DNA from: Undibacterium sp.
Lineage (GTDB): Bacteria; Pseudomonadota; Gammaproteobacteria; Burkholderiales; Burkholderiaceae_D
Length of the DNA: 64,000 bases
Direction: 5' to 3'
NCBI GenBank assembly: GCA_025352365.1
Contig: JANXTO010000099.1
Span: 34,674 to 98,673, forward strand
The position numbers and the translations under genes are program-made. A model generated the notes under the pieces. That model was not told the origin of the DNA and searched no databases. It saw only the letters and a program-made list of their open reading frames with translations. Position 1 is the stretch's first letter, and every line of letters starts with the position of its first letter. Below, piece by piece: positions 42,321 to 52,893 of the stretch.

Positions 42321-44189
42321 ATGTCTTTCACCCCAATCCGCTGGATAAAAAACAGCATTGTTTTTGTCTGGAATGCTCTGGATTTTAGCCGCCGCCTTAT
42401 TCTTAATTTAATCTTGCTGACTCTGATTATCGTGATTGCCGTTGGCATTTTCTCTGGCCCAGGCAAAAAATTGGATGATAAAACTGCGCTGATGCTGACA
42501 TTAAAAGGCAGCCTGGTTGAACAAAACGCCGGTAACGCACGCGATACTTTGCTGGCAGAAGCCCAAGGTACGGCACAAAAAACGATGCAGCTACGCGATA
42601 TTTTGGCGGTGCTGGACAGCGCATCCAAAGACCCAAAGATTACTAGCCTGGTCCTCATGACAGATGAGATGCAAGGCGCAGGTTTGCCGATGTTGCGCGA
42701 AGTCGCTGCGGCGATTGATCGCTTTAAAGCTAGCGGCAAAACCGTAGTGGCTTGGGGCTCCAGTTTTGATCAGCGCCAATATTTTTTAGCCTCGCATGCG
42801 ACTGAAGTGTATATGCATCCAATGGGTAATGTGATGCTGACTGGTTTTGGTCGCTATCGCAATTACTACCGCGATGCGCTCGACAAACTCGGCATCACAG
42901 TCAACTTGATTAAGGTCGGTACTTATAAGAGTTTTGCCGAGCCTTATATCGCCAACGAACCATCGGCCGCAGCAACTGAAGCTGAAAGTTATTTGTATAA
43001 CGCGATGTGGGCAAGTTATACCGGCGATGTAGAAAAAGCCCGTAAATTACCCGCTGGTAGCATCATGCAAGGCATCAACCAATTACCCGATTTGCTAAAA
43101 GCGACTAACGGTGACGCAGCAAAAATGGCGGTCAATGCCAAGCTGTTGGATGGTCTGAAAACCCGTGATGAAATTCGCCAATTAATGATTTCCAAAGGTG
43201 CTCGTGACGATCAGAACAAGAGTTTTAAGCAAGTAGCATTTGACGATTATCTGGCCTCACTAAGACCAAAAATTCTGGGCGATGCCATCGGTGTTGTCAT
43301 CGCTTCTGGCGAGATCAGCGAAGGGATGGCGCCACCGGGAGCGATTGGCGGCCTCTCTACTGCCAACCTGATCCGCAAAGCGCGTGAGGATGACCAGATC
43401 AAAGCAATCGTTCTGCGTGTTGATTCCCCTGGCGGCAGCGCCTTTGGTTCGGAACTAATCCGTCGCGAACTGGAGTTGACCCGTAGTGCAGGCAAACCGG
43501 TCGTGGTCTCTATGGGTAACGTGGCAGCATCTGGCGGCTATTGGATATCGATGGCATCTGACGAAGTGATCGCCGACGCGACCACTGTCACTGGATCAAT
43601 CGGTGTATTCGCTATCTTGCCAACTGCTGACAAAGCCTTAGATAAAATCGGCGTACATACTGGTGGCACAACCACAACCTGGTTGGCGGACGGCTTCAAT
43701 CCGCTACGTCCGCTGGACCCTAAATTTGGTGAAGTGATACAAGCCAGCATCAACCACATCTATGATGATTTCACGACCAAAGCAGCCAAGGCACGCAAAA
43801 CTACGCCAGAGAAAATTGATGCAGTAGCACAAGGCCGTGTCTGGACAGGTCAGCAAGCCAAAGATCGCGGTTTGGTCGACACGGTTGGCACCTATGGCGA
43901 TGCTCTGGCATCGGCAGCCAAGCGCGCTAAACTCGGTGCGGATTACCGCACTGTGTATATTGAGCGCGAGCCATCCAAATTTGATCGCGTCTTCAGTATG
44001 TTTGGTACATCCGTCGCAAAAGCATTTGCTACCGTATTAAACGACCAATTCAAAGTGGCGATTGTCCCGACTGGCCTACCACCAGAATCCGCCATGCAGA
44101 TGGCAAAAGAACTGAGCTGGTTATCTGACATCAATAAAGGTAACAAAGGCTATGCGGCGATGACACATTGTCTGTGCAGCGTCCCTTAA
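42321..44189 (+). CDS. sppA: Signal peptide peptidase SppA, 67K type
   Basis: VLRVDSPGGSAFGSELIRRELELTRSAGKPVVVSMGNVAASGGYWISMASD; 622 aa. Confidence 0.96.
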   Translation: MSFTPIRWIKNSIVFVWNALDFSRRLILNLILLTLIIVIAVGIFSGPGKKLDDKTALMLTLKGSLVEQNAGNARDTLLAEAQGTAQKTMQLRDILAVLDSASKDPKITSLVLMTDEMQGAGLPMLREVAAAIDRFKASGKTVVAWGSSFDQRQYFLASHATEVYMHPMGNVMLTGFGRYRNYYRDALDKLGITVNLIKVGTYKSFAEPYIANEPSAAATEAESYLYNAMWASYTGDVEKARKLPAGSIMQGINQLPDLLKATNGDAAKMAVNAKLLDGLKTRDEIRQLMISKGARDDQNKSFKQVAFDDYLASLRPKILGDAIGVVIASGEISEGMAPPGAIGGLSTANLIRKAREDDQIKAIVLRVDSPGGSAFGSELIRRELELTRSAGKPVVVSMGNVAASGGYWISMASDEVIADATTVTGSIGVFAILPTADKALDKIGVHTGGTTTTWLADGFNPLRPLDPKFGEVIQASINHIYDDFTTKAAKARKTTPEKIDAVAQGRVWTGQQAKDRGLVDTVGTYGDALASAAKRAKLGADYRTVYIEREPSKFDRVFSMFGTSVAKAFATVLNDQFKVAIVPTGLPPESAMQMAKELSWLSDINKGNKGYAAMTHCLCSVP

Positions 44190-44280
44190 TAACCGGATGT
44201 AGCACGATGATCTGGCTCGATTTGATTCTGTCTGACTTGATTTGATGTAGCTCTGCCAGAACGAGTAAGGGTAAAAACTA

Positions 44281-44316
44281 AAAAGGGTAAGCAATAAGAT
44301 GCTTACCCTTTTTTTC
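44281..44316 (+). terminator. Rho-independent terminator after sppA
   Basis: AAGGGTAAGC...GCTTACCCTT followed by a T run. Confidence 0.8.
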
Positions 44317-44447
44317 TTCCAAAATTATATGTATCAGCAGTGAGAATAACTTCGTTTGGCGGCTCTGATAGAAATTCTGGGATAATGCACGGTCTTCACT
44401 AAGATACTTCATTTCTTATCCTGTCTTCTTACTCAAGCATCCACACT

Positions 44448-44966
44448 ATGTTCACACCACCTAGCGCCAGCACCAAGCCCGATTACCAATTACTTGTTCG
44501 CCAAGTGATCAGCATTTTGGAAGGCGAAACCGATCTCACCGCCAACGCGGCACAATTTTCCGCACTGGTTTATGACACCATCGCTGATTTAAATTGGGCA
44601 GGTTTTTATCTGGTAAAGCCGGCCAAAGCATCGGCGCCTGGTGCCAACACAAACAAGCAAGAATTATTGGTCGGCCCTTTCCAAGGCAAAGTTGCTTGCG
44701 CCCGGATCGCATTTGGCAAAGGTGTTTGCGGTACATCAGCAGCAGAACGCAAAACAATACTGGTACCCGACGTGCATGCATTCCCTGGCCATATCGCCTG
44801 TGACTCGGCATCGAATGCGGAGATCGTTATTCCCGTGATCAAGCATGGTGAATTATTTGGCGTGTTCGACATCGACAGCCCAAGCGTGAACCGGTTTAGC
44901 GCAGAAGATCAGCAAGGATTAGAGGCTATGGTTGCGGCGTTTGTCGATGCGACGGATTTTAGCTAA
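44448..44966 (+). CDS. msrC: GAF-domain protein, free methionine-(R)-sulfoxide reductase-like
   Basis: LNWAGFYLV, LLVGPFQGKVACARIAFGKGVCGTSAAERKTILVPDVHAFPGHIACDSASNAEIVIPV. Confidence 0.9.
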   Translation: MFTPPSASTKPDYQLLVRQVISILEGETDLTANAAQFSALVYDTIADLNWAGFYLVKPAKASAPGANTNKQELLVGPFQGKVACARIAFGKGVCGTSAAERKTILVPDVHAFPGHIACDSASNAEIVIPVIKHGELFGVFDIDSPSVNRFSAEDQQGLEAMVAAFVDATDFS

Positions 44967-44994
44967 GGCTGAAATAGCTGTCTGTATAAAATCT

Positions 44995-45045
44995 AAACCC
45001 AGATTTTCCATTGGGATTTGAGCTAATGGAAATCTGGGTTTATTT
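44995..45045 (+). terminator. Rho-independent terminator
   Basis: AAACCCAGATTTTCCATT...AATGGAAATCTGGGTTTATTT long hairpin. Confidence 0.7.
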
Positions 45046-45102
45046 GTCTGCAACTATCTAAACTGTTCTACGCTATTTCAATATATCTCAAAATAGAAAA
45101 AC

Positions 45103-45192
45103 AATATACTGGGTAGATGTATCATAATTAGATGCCGTATTGCCCAATGATTATTTGGACGACTCATAAAAATTAGCGCATACTCCCCATAA
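45103..45192. repeat. Dispersed ATACTCCC element, copy 5 (degenerate, ends in direct orientation)
   Basis: AATATACTGGGTAG...GATGCCGTATTGCCCAATGATTATTTGGACGACTC...GCATACTCCCCAT. Confidence 0.65.
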
Positions 45193-45305
45193 TCTACTTG
45201 ATAGATATCCAGATCAAGCTTGCAGAATGTTTTTAAATCCAGCGTTGAAATTAAGTTTTAGAATGCGGTTTAAAAGCATGCGTCTCAAAATTCCAAACGC
45301 TGAGC

Positions 45306-47015
45306 TCAAGCCTTCAGCTTTTTCGCCTCTTCTTCGTACAACTCTTTCTTCGATAACTTACCTACTGGCGTCTTCGGCAAGTCAGCCCGAATTTCCATGG
45401 TTTGTAGCATCTCGTGTTTACCTAGTTTGTCTTTCAAAAAGTGTTTCAACTCGTCTAAAGTAAATACGGCAGCACCGGTTTTGAGTTTGATAAATGCTTT
45501 TGGCGATTGACCACGATAGGCGTCCGGTATGCCGATTACACTGACCTCGGCAACCGATGGATGCTCATAAATCGCTTCTTCAATATTGCGTGGATAGACG
45601 TTGTAACCACCGCATAAGATCATGTCTTTAGTGCGATCAACGATGTAGACAAAACCGTCTTCATCCATGTAACCCACATCACCCGTACGGAAAAAACCAT
45701 CGGAGGTAAAGGACTCTGCGGTCGCTTCTGGCTTCTTCCAATAGCCTTTCATGATGTTGGCGCCCGCAACACAAATCTCGCCGCGCTCGCCTATGCCCAC
45801 ATACTTGCGAGCATCATCCACGCTGGCAAATTTAAAATTAATCCCCGGTGCTGGCAAGCCGCAAGACCCTGCTTTGCGCTTACTAAATAGCGAAGTAAAC
45901 GTGCCTGTTGGTGAGGTCTCTGTCATACCCCAGCCTTCAAGCAAACTGCAACCGGTAATGCTTTGAAATTGCTGCAATACTTCCGCTGGCAAAGGTGCGC
46001 CGCCGGAGTTGCAAAACTTCAACGAACTCAGATCGTATTGTTTGATATCGGGATAATTGATGATGGCGGTATACATTGTCGGCACACCTGGGAAGATGGT
46101 GATTTTTTTACCGGCCAGATCTTTCACTACGGCTTCCACATCAAATCGGGTATGCAAAAATATCTCTGCGCCCATAGAGACGCCAAACAACATATCGACT
46201 GTTAAAGCATAAATATGGAACAGCGGCAGCACCGCCAGAACCCGCTCTGCACCTTCGGTCAGAATCGGCGGACTGACATTCAGCGTTTCTTTGATCTGGC
46301 TGCATGCTGTCGTTAAGTTTGCATGCGTCAGCATGGCACCTTTAGGCAAACCTGTCGTGCCGCCGGTGTACTGTAAAACGGCGATCGTATCTTTGGGATC
46401 GGTCGCTACAATCGCCTTGAACTTTGCTTCGCCTGCTAACAATTGGGCAAATTGCACATGCTGCGCATCATCAGGAATTGCGCACAGTTGTTGCGTTTTC
46501 TCCAGATTGGCATGTACGGCGTCGGGGTAAGGCGACATCTCGGCGATGTTGCCGATAATCAGTTTTTTCAGGCGCGTATGACCGAGCATTTTTGCCATCT
46601 GCGGATATAGCATGATCATATCGAGCGTGACCAGCAAGTCAGTCTCACTGTCGGCGATTTTATGCTCCAGAACTTTTTCCGCATCCAGCGGTGAGTAATT
46701 GACAACCGTACCGCCCGCTTTTAATACGGCAAAAAAACTGATCACGTAGTGCGGCGTATTCGGCAAAAACAAACCAACATGCACACCAGGCTTGACACCC
46801 AATTGCTGAAATCCTGCGGCGGCTTGTTCGACTAAGGCATGCAACTCACGGTAGCTGGTCTTTTTACCCATGAAGTCGAGAGCCGGGTGATCAGGCCATT
46901 TTTCCAAGGCATGATCAAGCAATTGTGGCACTGGCATAACCGGTAACTCTGCGTCCCAGCGGACACCGGCTGGGTAGGATGCGATCCAAGGAAAATCTGT
47001 CATTGTCTCTCTCAC
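45306..47015 (-). CDS. Long-chain fatty acid--CoA ligase
   Basis: AVLQYTGGTTGLPKGAMLTHANL AMP-binding motif; FFRTGDVGYMDEDGFVYIVDRTKDMILCGGYNVYPRNIEEAIYEHP. Confidence 0.94.
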   Translation of the reverse strand: MRETMTDFPWIASYPAGVRWDAELPVMPVPQLLDHALEKWPDHPALDFMGKKTSYRELHALVEQAAAGFQQLGVKPGVHVGLFLPNTPHYVISFFAVLKAGGTVVNYSPLDAEKVLEHKIADSETDLLVTLDMIMLYPQMAKMLGHTRLKKLIIGNIAEMSPYPDAVHANLEKTQQLCAIPDDAQHVQFAQLLAGEAKFKAIVATDPKDTIAVLQYTGGTTGLPKGAMLTHANLTTACSQIKETLNVSPPILTEGAERVLAVLPLFHIYALTVDMLFGVSMGAEIFLHTRFDVEAVVKDLAGKKITIFPGVPTMYTAIINYPDIKQYDLSSLKFCNSGGAPLPAEVLQQFQSITGCSLLEGWGMTETSPTGTFTSLFSKRKAGSCGLPAPGINFKFASVDDARKYVGIGERGEICVAGANIMKGYWKKPEATAESFTSDGFFRTGDVGYMDEDGFVYIVDRTKDMILCGGYNVYPRNIEEAIYEHPSVAEVSVIGIPDAYRGQSPKAFIKLKTGAAVFTLDELKHFLKDKLGKHEMLQTMEIRADLPKTPVGKLSKKELYEEEAKKLKA

Positions 47016-47254
47016 TTTGTTGGAAATGAAATCTGTTTATTTATAATTATTTGTACTTATTTTTTGCTTGCAACTTAGTTCATTGCAGCTCATTGCGCCT
47101 CGTTACTGCTCATTACGGCTTATTGCGCTGTCACTCGCTCTACTATTTTTTTGCTGCTTTCCTACTGTTTTTCTACCACCGTTTCAATTATTTAGTCACT
47201 TGCTTAGACGATACAACTATCGATATTTACGCGCGCAGCAGGAGTTTAAATAAA

Positions 47255-47335
47255 ATATACTCACTACCTGTATTTTTTATTGTCCATATAGAATATAGTC
47301 ATTAAGCCAATATATAGGCATACTCCCCTATTTTA
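47255..47335. repeat. Dispersed ATACTCCC element, copy 6 (ends in direct orientation)
   Basis: AATATACTCACTACCTGTATTTTTTATTGTCCATATAGAATATAGTCATTAAGCCAATATATAGGCATACTCCCCTATTT. Confidence 0.65.
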
Positions 47336-47402
47336 TTGAATAACTGATGTAAAAAAAGATTGAAGTCAAACTCATTTTAAATCCATGCTATGCAGCTATA
47401 AC

Positions 47403-48167
47403 TTAGATCGCCGTCAGTCCGCCGTCAACTGCTAGTTGATGTCCTGTTACAAACGAAGACAAATCTGAACATAACCACAGCGCCGCATTAGCGATTTCTG
47501 ATGCCTCGCCAATCCTGCCGATCGGGTGCAATTTTTGGATCATTTTTTCGCGTCTTGGTTCGCGGGCGATCGCGTTATCCATCATCGGTGTACGGATCAC
47601 ACCCGGGCACACTGCATTGACACGGATGCCTGCGCGGCCATATTCGGCAGCGGCGGTTTTGGTCAATCCAACTACAGCATGTTTGCTGGCGGCATAAATC
47701 GGCTGCATAGGCGCACCGACCAAACCGGCGACCGAGGCGGTGTTGACGATAGTGCCACCGCCTTGTTGCAGCATCTGTTTGATTTCATACTTCATACAAA
47801 GCCAGACGCCTTTCACATTGACGTTCATGATCTTGTCAAAACTGGCCTCGTCGGAGTCAGCCAATGCGTGATGTTCAATCTCTATACCTGCATTATTAAA
47901 AGCGCAGTCCAGGCGGCCATAGGCACCAACAATCCCGGCGATCAACGACTCCACTTCGGCCGCTTTAGAAATATCGGTTTTTACAAATCGCACTGTACCT
48001 CCAGCAAACGAGATCATGGCCTGCGTCTCCTCCGCGCCGACCACATCAATATCGGCAATCGTTAATTTGGCACCAGCCTTAGCAAACGCTAAGGCTGCAG
48101 CTCGTCCTATGCCGCTGGCGGCACCTGTGACCAGTACGGATTTATCTTTAAATGTGATCTCGGGCAT
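47403..48167 (-). CDS. SDR-family oxidoreductase
   Basis: VLVTGAASGIGRAAALAFAKAGAKLTIADID; NNAGIE; YAASKHAV; start chosen at MPEITFKDKS. Confidence 0.93.
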   Translation of the reverse strand: MPEITFKDKSVLVTGAASGIGRAAALAFAKAGAKLTIADIDVVGAEETQAMISFAGGTVRFVKTDISKAAEVESLIAGIVGAYGRLDCAFNNAGIEIEHHALADSDEASFDKIMNVNVKGVWLCMKYEIKQMLQQGGGTIVNTASVAGLVGAPMQPIYAASKHAVVGLTKTAAAEYGRAGIRVNAVCPGVIRTPMMDNAIAREPRREKMIQKLHPIGRIGEASEIANAALWLCSDLSSFVTGHQLAVDGGLTAI

Positions 48168-48196
48168 ATTGTCTCCATTCATTAATTTTTTTGATG

Positions 48197-48291
48197 GACT
48201 TACGCAAAACGCCTCAAAGCATTGCAGCGCCTAGCCGCTTCGAAATACTGTTGTCGTCGCTACACCCAGTCGGGACATTTTTGCGTAAGTC
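48197..48291. repeat. MITE-like element with 13-bp perfect terminal inverted repeats
   Basis: GACTTACGCAAAA ... TTTTGCGTAAGTC, 95 bp total; TTGAT near the left end and directly after the right end. Confidence 0.65.
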
Positions 48292-48441
48292 TTGATTGAG
48301 ATAAATAACACGTTCTATGATGCAAAAATCCCTGATAGCCTCAACAAAAATTTGAGAGACTTCAGGGTTGATTTTAGAAACCGAAACTAAGATTCAATTC
48401 TACGATTCAATTTAATGTGATTTAGTGCTTATTAGTGCATA

Positions 48442-49671
48442 TTAGTGCGTATTGGTCTTATATTTTTTCAATTCCATCTTACCAATCTGGTTCCGATGTA
48501 CTTCATCAGGACCATCGGCCAAACGTAAAGTACGCGCTTGTGCATAAGAATACGCTAGGCCAAAATCATTCGACACACCGCCACCGCCATGTGCTTGTAT
48601 TGCCCAGTCAATCACGGTGCAAGCCATATTAGGCGCTGCGACTTTGATCATGGCAATCTCTTTCGCTGCGGCTTTATTGCCGACGGTATCCATCATTTGC
48701 GCGGCGTTTAATACCAGCAGACGAGCTTGATCAATCAGGATACGGCTATTGGCGATGCGCTCTAATGTCACACCCTGCTCTGCCACTGGCTTGCCAAAAG
48801 CAACCCGTGTTAACGAGCGTTTGCACATATCTTCCAGTGCACGTTCTGCCAGGCCAATCAGGCGCATACAGTGATGGATACGGCCAGGGCCAAGACGACC
48901 TTGGGCGATTTCAAAACCACGACCTTCGCCTAACAAGATATTTGATACTGGCACACGAACATTCTCAAATAACACTTCGCCATGACCATGCGGCGCATCG
49001 TCATAACCAAATACGGGCAAGGCACGCAGGATCGTTACACCTTTGGTGTCACGCGGCACAATGATCATGGATTGCTGCTTATGCCGGTCCGCATTATCAG
49101 GGTCGCTCTTACCCATAAAAATGAATACTTTGCAGCGCGGATCGTTGGCACCAGATGACCACCATTTGCGACCATTAATCACGTACTCATCACCATCCCG
49201 CACGATCGACGCTTCAATGTTAGTCGCATCCGATGAGGCAACAGCTGGTTCTGTCATCGCAAAGCAAGAACGAATCTCGCCATTTAACAAAGGCTTCAGC
49301 CATTTTTCTTGGTGCTCTGGCGTGCCGTAGCGGGCAAATACTTCCATATTGCCGGTGTCCGGTGCGGCGCAATTAAACACTTCTGCTGACCATAAAGAAC
49401 GCCCCATAATTTCGCACAGCGGCGCGTATTCCAAGTTGGTCAAGCCTGCGCCATGGCTGGATTCGGGCAAGAACAAATTCCACAAATCGGCTGCGCGTGC
49501 TTTGACTTTTAATTCTTCTACAATCTTGGTCGGAATCCACGGATCACCGGCCTTGCGGTTGGCCGCAATCTCGCCATAGAAATTAGCTTCGTTGGGATAA
49601 ATATGAGCATCCATAAACGCGATTAAACGCGCTTGTAATGCTTTAACTTTAGGGCTGTATTGAAAATCCAT
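48442..49671 (-). CDS. Acyl-CoA dehydrogenase family protein
   Basis: [55 protein letters not shown]; 409 aa. Confidence 0.94.
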   Translation of the reverse strand: MDFQYSPKVKALQARLIAFMDAHIYPNEANFYGEIAANRKAGDPWIPTKIVEELKVKARAADLWNLFLPESSHGAGLTNLEYAPLCEIMGRSLWSAEVFNCAAPDTGNMEVFARYGTPEHQEKWLKPLLNGEIRSCFAMTEPAVASSDATNIEASIVRDGDEYVINGRKWWSSGANDPRCKVFIFMGKSDPDNADRHKQQSMIIVPRDTKGVTILRALPVFGYDDAPHGHGEVLFENVRVPVSNILLGEGRGFEIAQGRLGPGRIHHCMRLIGLAERALEDMCKRSLTRVAFGKPVAEQGVTLERIANSRILIDQARLLVLNAAQMMDTVGNKAAAKEIAMIKVAAPNMACTVIDWAIQAHGGGGVSNDFGLAYSYAQARTLRLADGPDEVHRNQIGKMELKKYKTNTH

Positions 49672-49749
49672 GTTCTACCTTTAAGGAAAAATTTGATCGA
49701 CCCGATTTGATTGACTTTTCGATTCAATCTGATGAGTTTTATATCGCTA

Positions 49750-50520
49750 TTAATTGACTAAATAACCGCCATCGACATTGATGCAAGCGCCCGTTGTATA
49801 GCTAGATGCGGCCGAGGCGAGATATAAAACGGTACCTGCCATTTCACTTGGCTCTGCAATCCTTTTCATGGGAATGCGGTTCAGTGCTTTTTCTAAAATG
49901 ACGGGGTTATGGAATAAGGCAGAGGCAAACTTGGTATCTGTGGCACCTGGCAGTAATGCGTTCACGCGCACACCCATTGCGGCGCACTCCAGCGCGAAGG
50001 ATTTCGTCATCGCAATCACTGCCGCCTTGGTGATCGAATAGATACCTTGCATGCCGCCGGGGACAACACCATTAACCGAGGCGACGTTGATGATGCTGCC
50101 ACCACCATTTTTTGCCATCAATTTGACACCGGCAGAAGACATGAAAAAGTAGCCGCGAATATTGACATCAACGGTCTTTTGAAAAGCACCCAGATCGGTC
50201 TCCGTAATATGACCAAAATGTGGATTGGTCGCAGCGTTATTCACCAGAATATCGAGTCTGCCGTGTGCGGCCGCAATATCCGCAAATAGCGCATCAATCT
50301 GCGCCATTTCACCAATGTGGCAGGCGCGTGCCTCAGCTTTGCCACCTGCAGTCTGGATCGCAGCAACCACCGCTTCGCAAGCCTCTGCTTTTCGGCTAGA
50401 GACGATCACCGTTGCGCCATGTGAGGCCAACATTTTGGCGACTTCTTCGCCAATGCCACGGCTGGCACCTGTGACCAGTGCGACCTTGCCAGTTAAATCA
50501 AACAGATCTGCCATCTCCAA
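49750..50520 (-). CDS. SDR-family oxidoreductase
   Basis: VALVTGASRGIGEEVAKMLASHGATVIVSSRK; NNAATNP; YSITKAAV. Confidence 0.93.
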   Translation of the reverse strand: MEMADLFDLTGKVALVTGASRGIGEEVAKMLASHGATVIVSSRKAEACEAVVAAIQTAGGKAEARACHIGEMAQIDALFADIAAAHGRLDILVNNAATNPHFGHITETDLGAFQKTVDVNIRGYFFMSSAGVKLMAKNGGGSIINVASVNGVVPGGMQGIYSITKAAVIAMTKSFALECAAMGVRVNALLPGATDTKFASALFHNPVILEKALNRIPMKRIAEPSEMAGTVLYLASAASSYTTGACINVDGGYLVN

Positions 50521-50523
50521 CTC

Positions 50524-51258
50524 CTAAACGTAAGTGATATAACCAGGATTATTAGATAACTCCAGGTGAGAAAAATTATTTAAATAGGCCAATGCCAAAC
50601 GTGGCGACTGACCTTGCACTAAGCCCGGCTGGACATGAAAACGTGTCACGCCGCTGTTAACCAGCGACCAGTTCAATTCGGCAAAACGCGGATCGGGGAA
50701 ACCCAGCACGTGCTGGCACAAAGCGGAAATAGTGCCACCGGAGGTAAAGATCACCATATTCTTTGCGGGATCAGGCTGCGTTAATTGACGCTCCAGCGCT
50801 GCGATACAGCGTTGACGAAACTCTGCCCATGATTCGGTGTATTCAGCGTCATGTGAACCCGTCATCCAACGCGCAATCGCTTCGTGAAAAATAGTTTGAA
50901 ATGCTTGTTTCGCGTTGGGCGTCATCAAAAAACGCTTGACCTCTGAAGGGTCATCAAACGCGGGAACATGCCGTGCCAACACCTCGTGATGGTTGTATTC
51001 ATTAAAGCCAGCATCCTCTTGCCAGGCATCTGTATTGAGTGCATCAGCGGCCACGTTCTGCATGGCAGCTATGCAGGCGTTGGCAGTCTGTTGATGACGT
51101 AGCAGCTTGCCAGTGACGACGCGTGATACCTCCAGATTGCGAGCACTCCACCACTGACCAAGCTGGATGGCTTGCGCTACACCTAGCTCGGATAATTGAT
51201 CGTAATTTTGACTACCGAAAGAAGCTTGTCCATGACGTACCAGATAAATCTGTCCCAT
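50524..51258 (-). CDS. Histidine phosphatase family protein
   Basis: MGQIYLVRHGQASFGSQNYDQLSELGVAQAIQLGQW RHG motif. Confidence 0.92.
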   Translation of the reverse strand: MGQIYLVRHGQASFGSQNYDQLSELGVAQAIQLGQWWSARNLEVSRVVTGKLLRHQQTANACIAAMQNVAADALNTDAWQEDAGFNEYNHHEVLARHVPAFDDPSEVKRFLMTPNAKQAFQTIFHEAIARWMTGSHDAEYTESWAEFRQRCIAALERQLTQPDPAKNMVIFTSGGTISALCQHVLGFPDPRFAELNWSLVNSGVTRFHVQPGLVQGQSPRLALAYLNNFSHLELSNNPGYITYV

Positions 51259-51378
51259 TGCTTGTCCCGTTGAATTGTCTGACTTGGTTTTAACTTGCCG
51301 AATTAACTTTGTGAATCATGGTAAAGCTTGCGCTACAATCTATCAAATGAATAGTTGTAATTACATTACATTAATTTT

Positions 51379-52293
51379 ATGCATATATCTAAAGTTGATT
51401 TGAATTTGTTTTCTGTGTTTGAAGCGATTTACACAGAAGGCAGCGTAACGCGCGCTAGTCAAAAACTGTATCTGACACAGCCAGCGATTAGTCATGCGCT
51501 GAATCGCTTGCGCAACCTGTTCGATGATCCGCTATTTGTAAGGCAAGGACATGCCATGGTTTCTACGCCATTGGCGCGTAGCATCATAGAACCAGTGCGA
51601 TTGGCTCTGCGCGGACTGGAAGTCACTTTGTCTGACGCTGGTCGATTTGATCCCGCTATTGCGAGCAAACAATTTACGTTGGCATTACGCGATGTGCTGG
51701 AATCGACCGTGCTACCACCACTACTCACCAGCATCACCCAGCAAGCACCAACGATTGATCTGGCGGCAATACAAGTTGAACGCAGGGAACTGGTCAGCGA
51801 GTTAGCGGCAGGCACAGTAGATGCTGCTATTGATGTGTTATTACCGCTGCCAAACGAGATTCGTCGTCAAAAAATATCGCAAGACACGACAGTGGTGATG
51901 GCGCGTAAAGATCACCCGCTAGTACAAGGCAAACTCGATTTAGAGACCTATTTGCAAGCAGAACATATTCTGGCAAGTTCGCGCCGCAAAGGGCCTGGGC
52001 TGGAGGATTTTGAATTAAGCCGGCTTGGCTTACAACGGCGTATTCGCTTGCGCTGCCAGCATTATTTCGCTGCATGCAGGGTCACCAGTCAGACCGATTT
52101 ATTGCTGACAATGCCAGAGGCTTATGCCCGGATTGCGAACAAACAGTTTGGAAATCAGATTTTTCCGTTACCGCTGCCGATGCCATCTTGGGACGTGTAT
52201 TTATACTGGCATCAGAATGTAGAAAATGATGCTGCAAATCGCTGGTTACGGGAACAGATCACCTTAGCTTTTCAAGCGTCGATGATGGCGTGA
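51379..52293 (+). CDS. LysR-family transcriptional regulator
   Basis: MHISKVDLNLFSVFEAIYTEGSVTRASQKLYLTQPAISHALNRLRNLFDDPLFVRQGHAM; divergent from the acyl-CoA cluster. Confidence 0.94.
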   Translation: MHISKVDLNLFSVFEAIYTEGSVTRASQKLYLTQPAISHALNRLRNLFDDPLFVRQGHAMVSTPLARSIIEPVRLALRGLEVTLSDAGRFDPAIASKQFTLALRDVLESTVLPPLLTSITQQAPTIDLAAIQVERRELVSELAAGTVDAAIDVLLPLPNEIRRQKISQDTTVVMARKDHPLVQGKLDLETYLQAEHILASSRRKGPGLEDFELSRLGLQRRIRLRCQHYFAACRVTSQTDLLLTMPEAYARIANKQFGNQIFPLPLPMPSWDVYLYWHQNVENDAANRWLREQITLAFQASMMA

Positions 52294-52312
52294 GATTTTT
52301 AAAAATCGGGGA

Positions 52313-52642
52313 TTATTTGACAGGGTCAGGCAACAAACAAGCATCAATGATTTGCAAGTCATTGTCTTTGGCAAAGCTCACCACAAAATGATATGCCAGC
52401 GGCTCTATCTCACGAATTGCTTCATTCACGACAACAGAGCGCACACCATTTAATAAAATCGGGCGAACATAAGGTGAGTATTGCAAATGTGCGTTTCTGC
52501 CAGCGTCTGGACGAAAACAGGACATGGCACCGCACAGGCGTTCTGCCCAGTCGCTTGGCCGAAACTGCTTGCCGTCGCTGGTAAGACCCTGGATAAAAAA
52601 CTCGCGTACCGGAGTTGAATTGTTTTTGTCGGAATCGGCCAT
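52313..52642 (-). CDS. DUF3579-like protein
   Basis: FFIQGLTSDGKQFRPSDWAERLCGAMSCF...YSPYVRPILLNGVRSVVVNEAI...FAKDNDLQIIDACLLPD. Confidence 0.8.
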   Translation of the reverse strand: MADSDKNNSTPVREFFIQGLTSDGKQFRPSDWAERLCGAMSCFRPDAGRNAHLQYSPYVRPILLNGVRSVVVNEAIREIEPLAYHFVVSFAKDNDLQIIDACLLPDPVK

Positions 52643-52827
52643 GTGGGCGGCTCGTTGCTATAGGGTTAACTTGGGCACGCTTTTGATGTGCCTAGCTTTT
52701 TAAATACATAAATATTATATCTTATAGAAGACTTGATTTAAAAACCGCCTAAAGATAAAAATCGGGACATCTGTTAAACCCAAATTATTCTCCTTACTAT
52801 AGTGCATTTTTATCGCGAGTAAAGAGT

Positions 52828-52860
52828 AAAAAACCCACATCAACATCATGTGGGTTTTTT
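52828..52860. terminator. Bidirectional terminator
   Basis: AAAAAACCCACAT...ATGTGGGTTTTTT. Confidence 0.75.
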
Positions 52861-52893
52861 AATTTTCAATTTAACCTGATTTAAATATCCAGA

